DNA from: Elysia marginata
Taxonomy: Eukaryota; Mollusca; Gastropoda; Plakobranchidae
Assembly (NCBI GenBank): GCA_019649035.1
Contig: BMAT01013808.1
Span: forward strand, 85,789 to 119,651
Direction of reading: 5' to 3'
DNA length: 33,863 nucleotides
Positions 10,201-22,200 of the stretch are shown piece by piece. Made by a program: the position numbers and the translations under genes. The notes beneath the pieces are model-generated. The model did no database searches and was not told the DNA's origin. It saw nothing but the letters and a program-made list of their open reading frames with translations. Positions within the stretch are counted from its first letter, which is position 1. Each line of letters starts with the position of its first letter.

Positions 10201-13200
10201 ATCTGTTTTTACCTGATGTGGGAAATGATCATTTAAACAACAGGCAGGGCTGCCAACCAGTACTGACTTCAGTACCTAAGTACCAGAATTACTACCACAT
10301 TACTGGAGTACTGATGTCAAACCAAAAATACTGAAGTTAGCTATAACTGTGATCAGTAACATTTAAGAAAAATTATTAAGTCAAGGCTTATCATAGGAAA
10401 AGGTCACAAGCAAAATGTAGCAGGTCATCTTTTTCTAAAGTGAGAGTTATTGTCTTTGACGATATTCTAAAAAATTTCCTCATGAACACTTTATTGAAAC
10501 TCATGACAATTCAAATGCCAAGAGCTTCATAACTTGAGAAGTTACTTCCTTGTATATGCTTCCCATGAATATGTCTTATCTTTGTTTTGGCTTTTCGCTT
10601 TGAGTACTGAAATGCTTTGCAAAATACTGAAATGAGGGCTTCAAAGTACCAATGCCACTTGACTAATGATTGGCTCTTTTTTGTAAAGGAGTTTGAAAAC
10701 TTGCAAAATGTAACCTTGAAGCAAAAAGGTTCTGATTCTGACTAGTTTTCATATCAATGAAGAAACTCTGCAGGACATGCTATGGTGGAATCCAATGTCA
10801 AGAATGAACGGATGTTACTGGAAAAAGTTGCAGGTAGACCAAATAGCACTCTTTTTACCCGCAGCAGCTCTTTGATGTAAGATGCGGTAAGATCAACAGA
10901 GAATCTAAAAGATTTGCTGACAAACTTGCTTCACCTTTATGCCACTTGTAGTATTTCACATCCATAGTAAAGTCAGATTAAAGATTGTGAGGCTAATCTC
11001 AGCAAATATCTTTTTGTGAAATTCTCCTGTTGTTATCTGATTTTGTTAGTTCTGTAATTCCCACACACCTCCTTTGCATGACCAAGACACACGTCACATT
11101 GAAACTTTCTTGGTTCATACAGATAATGTTTTTCAGCTTTGAAGACTGTATGAACTCTCTTATTCTTAAAGGTGCCGGGTCATTTCATGGCAATGCCCTG
11201 ACACAGACGCAAATACCCGTGACCAATGGAATCTCGCGGCGCCATATTGGTGTGGGTTGGGATTGTAAACGCCCTCTTGTCTAACTCTACAGTTGATCTC
11301 TTTATCAATGATTAAATTTACCCCTTTAGACTCTTCCACTAGATATATTGGAATAAATTCCTATTTTCATAAATCTAATAAGCATTATCCTTAATCTAGA
11401 TCTAGATCATGTAGAGCTAAATCTAGATCTATAGGCCCTATAGAATATATACAGAATTAGAGGCAATTTCTATACTATCGTATTCCAGGAGAGCTAGATC
11501 TAGAAATCAATTTAAAAAATTCATTTGGTATTTTGCATGATTTGGACTGATCTGTAATAGATATTAGCATTTGATGTAAAGTTATAGTAATCTATAGGGG
11601 GTGTTAGTTGACATGAAATGTTGTTGTGAAACGCCAGGATTGTTATAGGGACAGAGAATGGGAACTTGGATTTTATTACATCTAGGCCTACAGTTTGCGG
11701 GTGTTTTAGTATTAAAGGTCTATCAATTGTTTTTTTTTTCATTTATTAACGCAAGCCTAAATAGATAAAAAAAAGTCTAGGTCTTTTAAGAGGAAATTTA
11801 TTTCTAGGCATACTTTTTTAAAATTAAAGATATTTTCAAATAACCTGCGCGCGATTTTTCATATCATAGGGGCCTAGTCTTGTAGCTAATTTTCTAACAT
11901 CGATTTGCCCTTCTTTCCTGTTCTTGCGTCTACGGTCTGCCGCATAATTATGCTTATTTTATGCATCGAATATAAATTTATTGAGTTCCTTTTTCATCCT
12001 ACTAAAGAAAAAAAATAAGACCCTGCCCAGATACTACTGAACCATTACATAAATTTATCGCAAAAACAATAATGAAATAGCCTGAAAGATTAAGTTTTGC
12101 TGTTTGAGGGAGGCGCACTGGTTAATTTAATACTACTTCATGTAGTAGAGTAATGCTGGGCCCCTAGGCCTAGGCAGGGGAGTTGGTCGCAGCCCTTCCC
12201 ACAACAAGATGGCGGACTACCTCGTCTCATCGTCATGCGAGCCGAGAGGGGAGAACTGCCGCTGTTCTGGATCTAGTTAACTAAAAGGGGAGTTGTTAAA
12301 ATCTTTTTTTCATGGAGAGTGTAACATATTCCTAGTGAAGGACAGCATGACTTTTGAATAGTGATTCAATCTAAAATTTCCAAGTCTGCTTGATAGCTAT
12401 GCTGAAGGTGGTGTAGGCAAAATCTCTGTAATATATGTTTGTGTAGATTCATTCAGCAGGCTGCTGTTGATTGCTGAAAATGATGGGTCATACACTTTGT
12501 TCATTAATGTCTTTCATACAGTGAATGTTGATCAAGATGTACCAAAATTTGTGGTTCCTTCAAATTATGATAGGCACGGTGCTGCGATCTCCTTTCAAAA
12601 GGTTCCATTCAACAACTTTGATCAAGGAATCACCATGAAACTGATACTTACAGTTTTTGACAGGTTGAATAGATTGGTTTTGCGATGTTCTCCATGGTAA
12701 AGCAGGTCTTTTTATACTTGACTGCATTCTATGTATATTACAGTCAAGTCCATATGATTTGATCTGGGTAAATTAAATATATATGCTTAAAAATCAATTC
12801 CAAGTTAAGATCATCGATGTCATAACTTTTTAAAATAGAAATTGCATCATTTCAAAATAAAACTTGTTCTGTTTGGTTTTGAAATATCTGAACGGGACTG
12901 GATATTCCCTTGTCTAATAACATAACCTAACCTTTGGTTTCTCCGTTTGCCTCTTTGCAGCTATTGAATGGTGTTGTTGTGGACCATACACTCCTGAGAA
13001 ATGATAAAGCTAAGAAAAAAAGTTTGCAAGAGACGAGAGAATTATGGCAGAAGGAGTATCCAGATCATCCATTTGACGTGGCTCTAGATCCCTCTCAAGT
13101 GATAGCCTCCTACAGAGATGGAGAGACTTCTTTCTCTTATGATATAATTTCTGCTGCTTCTAGACAAAAAGAATTTGGCTACCAAGTAAGCTGAATACAT

Positions 13201-16200
13201 TTTTTTCTTATTCTTTGTTTTCTTAATTGACTGATAAGACATATGTTTTGTTCTTGATTACTGAACCAGATTGAAATGCAACAAAGGCTAAAGAAAAGCT
13301 GCTTGTTTAAAACAACTAAACAACTGAAAGGGAGTACATTTTCTGATTGTTCTTATGTTGTCTCAAGGCAAAGATTTAGGCTAAAAATCTCTGACAGACA
13401 GACCTGCTCATTTGAAAGGATAGATTCATAACAGTAAGGAATGGCTAGCTTCATTCTATAGTGTAGAAATTGTTACCTGCTTACAAAAAAAAACCAAGTC
13501 AGTAAGTGTTTGTTGCTAATCTAGTCTGGAAACACAATATAGTTTATGTATGCTCTTTGTTTGATTTGTACTTCTGCCCTCTGATCAATTCCAGGTCAGC
13601 CTCCAACATTACCAAGATCAGACTTTTTTGGAAGCTGCTCTTATGAGATACCGCAAGTTTTTACTGTTGAAGCAACTTCGACCATCAATGTTCATAGTAC
13701 CATGTTATGATATGGATCTAATGTGGCACACACATCAACTTTTCCCAAGGGCTTACAAAAAGGATACTGAAAAGTTCTACGGCAAGATCTTCAACCATGA
13801 TGACAGTGTTAATGACCGAAGTGAGGGATCTAAACTCAATAATGCTGATAAAGCTACCCGTGAGGTAAAAATGAGATAATCACTGGAGATCACTATTAGA
13901 AACTTACGACCTTTACATATTTGATCCTACAAGTTTCATTTTTGTTTCTTACTAAAACATTTTTCTGGATATGTTTATAATCTCATTTTGTTAAGCAAAA
14001 TTATAGAATCTTTCTCTCCTTTGTTTTAAATACATTTTAAAAAAGTATTAGAAGGACTTATTTTTTGTCTTATTTAGATTTAATAAATGTTTTTCATGGG
14101 TGTTATCTCAGCAATGGTTTTAAGAAATTAATTTGCCTTTTTGGTGACTTTCTTAGATTTTAATTTATCGCAATAATTTCTAATTCATTGACAGGGACGT
14201 AGGAAAATGGCAGAGATAGTATGGATATACCAAGTTAGCTTTACCGCAGAGAATCAAATGTTATGAGTTTAATAACTCTTTCTTTATATTTTATGACTGC
14301 ATAATCACATGGCTGCGTAAAACTGTTCATAATTGAAAGAAATTATAATGTAGAATTCCTATGGACTGAAATTCTAAGACCTGCAAAAGTTATTTTGTTT
14401 TAAACAGTTTTTGATTTAGCTGTATTATTTCATTAAAGGAAAAAGTGGTTTTGACATTTAAAAGAAAACAAATTAGGTTGAACCCAGTATTTTGATTGAT
14501 CTCATATGGGCTTAAAGAAATTTTGCAATACTTTCTTGTAAATTTACATTGCCGTCATGGTTTTTATTCACCATAGGCTTGGAGGGAAGAGTATGGACAG
14601 AACTTTGCCCAGTTTGGTGCTATGTACCGTGGACCCAACCCAGCAGGGAAGCTTGCTAAGCTGCTTCCTGACGAGATTCTAGCAATACGCACACGCTGCG
14701 CCAATATTACATGTGAACAGCTTGAACTTCTTGCCAATCCACAAGTCAACAACAACCTCAGACTGAAAGTGTACACCTCTGCAAATGAAAAGATTGTAAT
14801 TATTTCAAAAATTTTTTTATGTGTAAAAAGGGAGTGGGGGGAAGGGTTGCTAATAAAATAAAGTCTTCATTAGTTTCATATGCATATAATTTATTTATGA
14901 GTATATAAGGAGATGAAAGCTGATAGGAAAGATTATTTTTAACTTAAGTACATGTGCGTGTATGCTTTGCAACCATTCAAAATCAAATTGAGCCTTAAAT
15001 TCAAAACTGGAAAGTAGTAAGATATTGGTATCACAAAATAAGAGTATTTTCACTTCTTGAATGAAGCTCTATCAAGCTCCTGTCTGAAATTATGGCCATT
15101 TGAACTCGATAGGATAGGACTTGCAAAATTTTTATAAGGGCAGAAACATGCGTTTAAAGTTCGGAGAACTCTGAAGGGGAAAAATCCACAGCAACCATTA
15201 CAATGAAAAGAAAACACATAACATGAAATGTCAACATGAATCAAGTTTGAAAACTATTCGAAAGTGGTTTTAGCATCACTATTTATATAAATAAAATAAA
15301 CCTCTGAATACACACTAAACTTTAAAAGCCTGTATCTCAAAACTAACCCTCATGACTCAAGACTCATTTGTATAAAATGCAAGACTTACCTTGCGGCATC
15401 ATCAGGATTGATGTTTGCTGCTGCACAAGAAGACTTCACAATCCCTCTCCATATAACTCTGTCCTGACTTTTCTGCGATATGCTCTGTAACTTCAGCCCT
15501 GTTGCTTTACTGACTTGGTCAACATAGGATAATGATGGCCTGCCTCTTCCTCTTTTTGCTTCTGTTTTTCCTTCGAAGATGGTCTTCATTAAATCGGTTT
15601 TTGTATTTCTTTCTGCATGTCCAATGTACTTAAGCCTTCTTTCTTTTACTAGTGATAGTAGTGTCCTTTCAGTACCCATTTCTGCTAAAACATTTCCATT
15701 TGTTCTTCTGTCTTTCCAGCTCACTCTTAGTAGTCTTCTGAAAAACCACATTTCAGCTGCCTCTATCTTTGATTCATCCGCTTTCCTCATTGTCCACGTT
15801 TCACAGCCGTAGAGCATTCTTGGCCAAACTAAAGTTTTCAGTAGTTTAAATTTGAGAGGTTTTGGGATTGATTTGTCTTTCCAGATGTTATTGAGGCTGA
15901 CCATTCCTTGCTTTGCCATTGCAATTCTTGTATTAATATCTTTGGTGCATGTGCCATCTGATGTTTTGATTGAGCCAAGATATTTAAAGTTATCTACATT
16001 TTCCAGGCTTGTGCTGTCTATCTTTATATCTGGTTCTACATTACTAGACTCTTTGCTATGCAAGACGTATCTTTGTGATAATGATGTAACAGCAGTTATT
16101 ATGAGAGCTTTAGGATTTTTTTTACCCTAAAACTTTACATCCTCTTTTGAATCGATTGAAACTTCATGACAAGGTCAAAATTGATTGGTTCACAAAAAGT

Positions 16201-19200
16201 TCACAAAAGAATAAATTTTTGTCTTTCAAAATTATGAGGTAAGTGTGGCTTTTCTCCCATTCATCGTTCATGAAAAGTGGCTTATTTGAAAATGAAACAA
16301 AATTTTCAATTCCATTCAGTTCTTTTTTTATGACGGGGGGGGGGGGGGGGGAGGCAATAGCATAACAAACACAGTAGACCTTGTATACACAGACCTTGTA
16401 TCCAACTACCTAGGGCACAATGAAGCCTTGCATTCAAAGAGATAAAATGAAATCCTGATTATTTTTTTTTCTCTGAACTTTATAAATTTTTTGTAGTGTT
16501 ACCGAACAAACTAGTTTCAGGCCAACTAGAAGCAAAACTGAAACTAATGGAGGATCTTTTCTTAGCCTATTTTTCTGTTATGTCATTCACTGCATCAACT
16601 TTGAGAGTTCATTTGTTTCGGGCTAAGTCTGATGAGACCTTCATTCCAATCACACTTATCTGCTGTTTCCAAATATTTAGAAGTGATTTGGTAATCATAC
16701 AAGAAGTTTTTTTGTTTTTTTTTAATATATATATTGAATTTCTTTTTACCTTAGAATTTTTGACTCTGATATATGCCTGATGGCTTTGTTATAAAAAAAA
16801 AAATCCAAGTGCATGCATCAATTTTGTAACTTCTCTAGCAAAGTGACACGTCTCATTTTTTTAACAGGGATATCGAAATTCAGGATTTTCAGGTTATTTC
16901 CCTTTTTTTAAAATGCATTTGTTGTCTATTGCATAACTTGTGCATATAGTACTTGTTCTATTTGAGATACTCATTTTCAGGTCATTTTTCATAAACTCTT
17001 TGGCATCCCAGTTTTATAATTTCGAAATAATTGCCCCTTGGACCTTCACTCATTGTCTTTGTAATTTTTGTACATGTTTTGTCAGAATTGTTATAGGAGG
17101 TAAAAGTAAATAGGGTTTGATAGGAAAATGGACCATTGTCTCCAAGTCCATGCCTGATGTGTTGATGTTGCAATAATCTTGTGCTGTAACTAAGTATGGT
17201 ACATGGATCAAGTATGGTGCCATGAAAACTTACCCTGTCTGTAATTTGATATATATGCCGGCAGGCCTGATCACCCAGCTACAGTCGTCCATTTTCAGCT
17301 ACATGCAATTTCTCAGATTTGAAATCCTAAAAATCAGTCAGATCTCCTTGCTTTAAAAATTCATAAAAAATGACTAATAAAGATAAAGGCATTCTGTCTT
17401 TTGCATAATGCTGCTGATGTTCTTTGTTTTCTGATCAATTATAATATAAAAAAATGCATTCCATAGGCCTATGCTTCAGAGGGTTTTCTCATAATGGGCT
17501 TGGCTCTTACGTTCTAGTTCTGCATGGTTTAACACAAGTACCTTGTGTCTGACCAATCAGGCGTGTCACTTTGAGTTGACCTTGAATCCTATCCGAAGGG
17601 CTGTCTGTTCGTTGTCTCGGATGCCACGGGCGTTCCGCCCGATGCTCAAAGTCAGCTTCTTTTCGGGTAAGACCTGGTACTAGATTGGGGTCACATAATT
17701 ATGTCCACTGCACTTGGTCCATGTACCTAACATTGTTGAGGCACAATCTTACTGGTACATCCATGCACCATGCATGCACTCAAAGTAAAAATTTAATATG
17801 TTTGTTTGATGTGGCGACTTAATTTGCAAGCTAAACAGCAGACCCCCCTTTGACCTCATCAGGTCAAAAGCTCAGTCTACGAGCACAACCGGGTTACTAC
17901 TCTTTATTAAAATATTGTTTTCTGTCTTCCAGAATGGAATAATGAGTTATCACATTTTGGTGCATGACACTGGAAGCGAGTGGAAGGATTATTTATTCTA
18001 CCTTTCAATGTTTAGTGGGCCTTTTTTAGGCGTTTCTGAATCTCTAGGGCTTTGTGGAAAATGTTGCCAAAGTTTTTCTTCACAATGTTTTTTAAAGATT
18101 CTTCGCCACATACTTTAGTAGGCTGGGTAGTGTTTGATATGCATTCACTAATTCTCATCTTATCAATAAATCAATATATCTTATCTCTTCAGATGGAATG
18201 TCTAGAGACACTGAAAGGCCCCAGCAAGATGTGGCAGGGCAAGTCATTGTTTTCCACTGTGTTCAAGACGCGGTATGTAAACTGCCTCAAGTTTTCTCTG
18301 GAGGACACCTCTGGATGGGCATGCCTGAAGACAAAGGTGACAGTTGCCCAGGCAATGTGTGATCTCTTGCTTCTTCTTGAAGAACAACCACTGGCAAGCC
18401 AGGTTACACATCATGATGTTACTGCAAACGGAAAAGACTCAAGTCTTCAGGTGGGTAGTTTCAAGTTTAAAATGCTATATTCTGACACAGTGACAGGTTT
18501 TCATATTTTTTTAGGAGGAAGAATTTTAAAGGGTTCCATTCCATTTGTTAGATCACCAAATCAGAAATAAGCATCACCTTAGGATCAGGTTGAGGTGAAG
18601 CCAGTAACGGTCTTTGTCCCTAATTTTGAATCCGTAGTATTCAAAGGATTTTTAAACTTTGAGTTTATAAAGTTTTTAAAGCACTTGCCCAGAAGTAATT
18701 AACAATTTTTGTGTCTTAAAGGTTTTATAGTTATTCATTCAGAAGAGTCTTTTAAATGATATGTACAGCTTGTTATTGGACTATTACAGTATTAGTCCTG
18801 AAACCAAATGAATTATCTCTTTTACCCAAATTACTATTGAATCAATAAAAATGATTCTTTAGTTCAAAAAAAGTTGAAAGAATAGTCAACTTGGAGAATG
18901 ATTATTAGTAGCCCAGAGTTCTACTGAATAGTGGCCTTTAGGTATGATAGGACTGAGGGACGCGCCCCAGTGCTTTTAATTTCGTTCCTTTCATTTGTCA
19001 TTCATCTCATAACAATGAAACTAAGACAAGTGGAAAGTGAGACAAACACACACACCTGGAGTGCCCCTTGCTTTCATAGGAGGTGCTGCATTTTTATCTT
19101 GTAGTTGGTAAGACAAGACTTGATTTTAAAGACTACAATTTTTGGTCTTATTGGTTATTAAAATTTCCAGCAAACCCCTTTTCATTTAATGCATAACTCT

Positions 19201-22200
19201 TGCAAGAGAGCATTTATGTAGCATCTTTTCCAGTAATTATCAAGTGACTCTTGTTGAAGATTGATTTTTTTTTGCACACTGCATTTGTCACTTTTTCAGG
19301 GACCGTATGATTTGAAATCAACAAGGGAGACCAAAGAAAAGAAATAAAAAACACTATGTAGAATGTAATTGAAGGAAATATCTGCTTTTGTCACAGGAAA
19401 ATAATAGCATTGACCTGTAGGCGCACAAAAATAAATACGAAGAATTTGAGCTGCGCTAAAAGTAAAATAGAAAGAGGAACCTGATATATGATGAGTATTG
19501 GACAGGCAACGTTTATGACTTATTGGTTGTGGGATTTATGTCAGCAATAATACTTGCAGCTACACCATTTCCAAAGAAATGAGCGCATTTGCTAAGGTTC
19601 ATGGGAGAGTTTTTGACCATATGATGCTTAAGAAAATATATTTTAACAAGTCAAATCATGTGTCAATGTGAGGCAAAGAAAGCTAGAGGGCGTTAACATT
19701 GGTATTAGGCTTATGGCATAAAAGGCTGGTTAAATATGTAATTACTTACACAATGTTCCAAATTTTAGACTTCCAATATTTGTGAACTTGTTTGTGTCCT
19801 CCAGTTTGAGAAATATTTTCAAAATGAGAACTTATATACCTACACTACAGACAACTCTCAGGTTTTAATTCTCTGCTTTACAGGCTATGAAATTCAAGCC
19901 ATAATCTCCTGTATACATAGTTGCAAAAAAAACCCAACTCTTTATGAAACAGTATACTTGCCATTGAATCTTTAATAGAGCTTTGAGAGGTCCTAATTTT
20001 TCCTCCATTTTATGTGCAAGCTGCTTTTGTCCCTAATTACAGTGCAACTTGGTAATAACAAACACAATAGTTTATAACACCAGGTGTTTGTTGTCATACC
20101 CTGATAAAGGTTTGATGATTTTTCTCTTTGTAACAAGAGTAAGTATTGCCACGGTTCATCACATTTTTTTCAATCTTTTCTTGCCGGGGCAATAGATACG
20201 TTCTTGTAATTACAGAGTTAGCTCATCAGGGTTCTTNNNNNNNNNNNNNNNNNNNNNNNNAAAAAAAAAAAAAAAAAAAAAAAAATTGTTATTGCTATTA
20301 TCATTAAACATGGATTAGGTGCACAAGTTTTTTTTTAAATTTTATCTGTTCACTAATATTACAATCCTCTCTGTGCTTTTTATTCTAGATATCCCTAAAG
20401 CTGGCTGTTGGCCCAGTGAAAGAGGGCCCAGTGCTGCTTTCCCTGAAGGCTGGACACTTTACACGAGCCATTATGCCAGAGAACCTGGAGTCGATGTGGG
20501 GGCCTATACCACTGCCTCGTCTGCCTCCTGGCACTGACAACTGGTGTGAGGTTGCGTCACACAGGTTAAAAAAATTATTTTATATTTTACCGCTTTTCGT
20601 ATGTGTAACCATCACATAGAATAGTCTAGTTGCCATGTCAATTTGATCATTGTAGTAAAATCTAGCGAAATATTTTTTTTTCATGAAATAAAAAGTTGAT
20701 GTATGCCACCTCATACAACAATAAAGCCATTGAAGCTTTGAAACTTTTTCAGTTTTTGAGAAGAGATGGGAAAAATTTTATAAAATTAATTTTAAAAGTA
20801 AAGGCAGGGATGCAAGTTTTCCGATTTTAGCAGAAATTCAGATTTTTCTTAAACTAAAAAACAGGAAAACTTGTAAAAACTATCACCTAAATGTTAAAGA
20901 AAACATCCTAATTTGGGAGTCATAGAAAATCAAACACTTCTTTTTAGTGGTTTAGCTGTGTAGGCACTTTTACAGAGTTGTATCTATCTCTTTGATTTGG
21001 CCCATCAAAAGTTCTATAAGGGCACCTACAGAGTATAAAATTTTCCTGCTTTTTTAACATAAGCTGCTTGCATCCCTGTAATAAGGTTTGTCTTTTCTTA
21101 AGTTGTTGTAATACTAAATAGGGCTTCCTATTTGATAAAGAGCTTTCTCAGACACATACTTTTAACTTTTGTATATATATTTCCAAAAAAGATAGGCTGC
21201 TTATGGAAGAGGGCTTTAACATATATAACTCTCTATCATTAGGTCTTGCTCATCTTTAAGTATGTTCCACATTCTAGGTGAATGAGCTGCAGGTCGGAAA
21301 GTCTTTTTTCGAACAAACGCCGTTTAAAGGTCCATTTCATCTTCCATTTTCTCTTTATTTCAGATTTAAAAAATATTAACAATTTTATGAAATTTTGTAC
21401 TTCTGGAAGCTTAGAAAAATCTCTCATTTAAAAAAAACACTTTTGAAGTTGAAAATTGTGATGTCCAACTCATTCACCCCAGACTTGAGACATATTTGTA
21501 TACAAATGCATTGGAAACCTCAAAATCAAAATCTGGTAATTGGAAATTCTCTTCATTCAAAGTTTTAGGAACTTGGTTTCTTTTTTCTTTATATGTGACT
21601 TCATACTTCAAAGTTGATGAGGTTCAATTCTCTATATTTAAGTTTTTATTTAGGCCTTGAGACGTTTTTTCCTTCTTTTCATCAGCGGTCTTACTTCTTG
21701 AAAACATATATCAGGTTTATTAAAACAAAGATAACATCTCAAAGCTTATCAAAAGATGCCTTTGAACCCATGAATTACTGAGTTTGTTAGTGTTTGCAAG
21801 GGATCATCTGTTAGAGAGGGGGTGCTAATAATATTAATATAAATAGAGCGAAAAATTGAGTCAAACAAACCTTGTTCTTTTTAACTACAATCCTCTTAAT
21901 TCAAAGGTTTTGTTTATTGCCAAGAGATTTGACTGATGAGATTTTTACTGCATACTAGCTAACAATGTTCCTCATCTGACTCTATGCATTTATCTATAAT
22001 GGCTCATGATATTTTTCCAGTTGCCGTGATCTGTGTTTTTTTATAATGTTCTCCCCCTGGGTTGTGGTGAAATAAACTTGGATATGATTACAAACATTTA
22101 TGACTTGATAGCATCCTTTAGCAGTTCCAATTCAAAGCAAATTTAAATTATTTTTATTTGTTCTTATTTGGTTCTTGACATTGGCATGTGAAAAAAGGTA

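Larger units (their letters stand above)
8875..12960 (+). other. Intron 2 (4.1 kb)
   Basis: Donor AGG|GTTTGT, acceptor GCCTCTTTGCAG, phase 0. It holds one copy of a 52-bp dispersed repeat (9103-9154), a GTAC-rich stretch near 10250-10320, the ~1-kb inverted-arm segment 11241-12213 and the orphan ORF 12447-12663. The interval 9155-11200 otherwise shows nothing I can support. Confidence 0.75.
14796..18192 (+). other. Intron 5 (3.4 kb)
   Basis: It carries the antisense LINE fragment (15386-16130), a 17-base G run (16335-16351) and a CpG-richer patch near 17550-17700 with a CCAATCAG word. An acceptor-like TCTTCCAG at 17932 precedes a short open frame (NGIMSYHILVHD...) that I could not tie to the protein. 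The donor of this intron is weak, so an additional or alternative exon here is possible. Confidence 0.65.
18451..20388 (+). other. Intron 6 (1.9 kb) with assembly gap
   Basis: Donor GTGGGT and acceptor TTTTATTCTAG, phase 0. It includes a possible element end at 20040 and the gap at 20237-20260 followed by poly-A. The interval 18600-20030 holds no supportable gene. Confidence 0.75.

Noticed and set aside
11221-11265. CCATATTGG as a serum-response (CArG) box
   Set aside because: It has only five A/T between CC and GG, one short of the consensus, and it forms an arm of an inverted pair.
12447-12700. Orphan ORF as an additional exon of the GRDP-like gene
   Set aside because: Both plausible donors end in phase 2, and joining to exon 3 gives an immediate stop, while exons 2 and 3 join cleanly in phase 0 and match the family continuously.
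14564-14776. 70-codon minus-strand ORF
   Set aside because: Shadow of exon 5 on the opposite strand.
17915-18118. Acceptor-preceded ORF in intron 5 as an exon
   Set aside because: No donor in a phase that joins exon 6, and exon 5 to exon 6 reads through as one domain without it.
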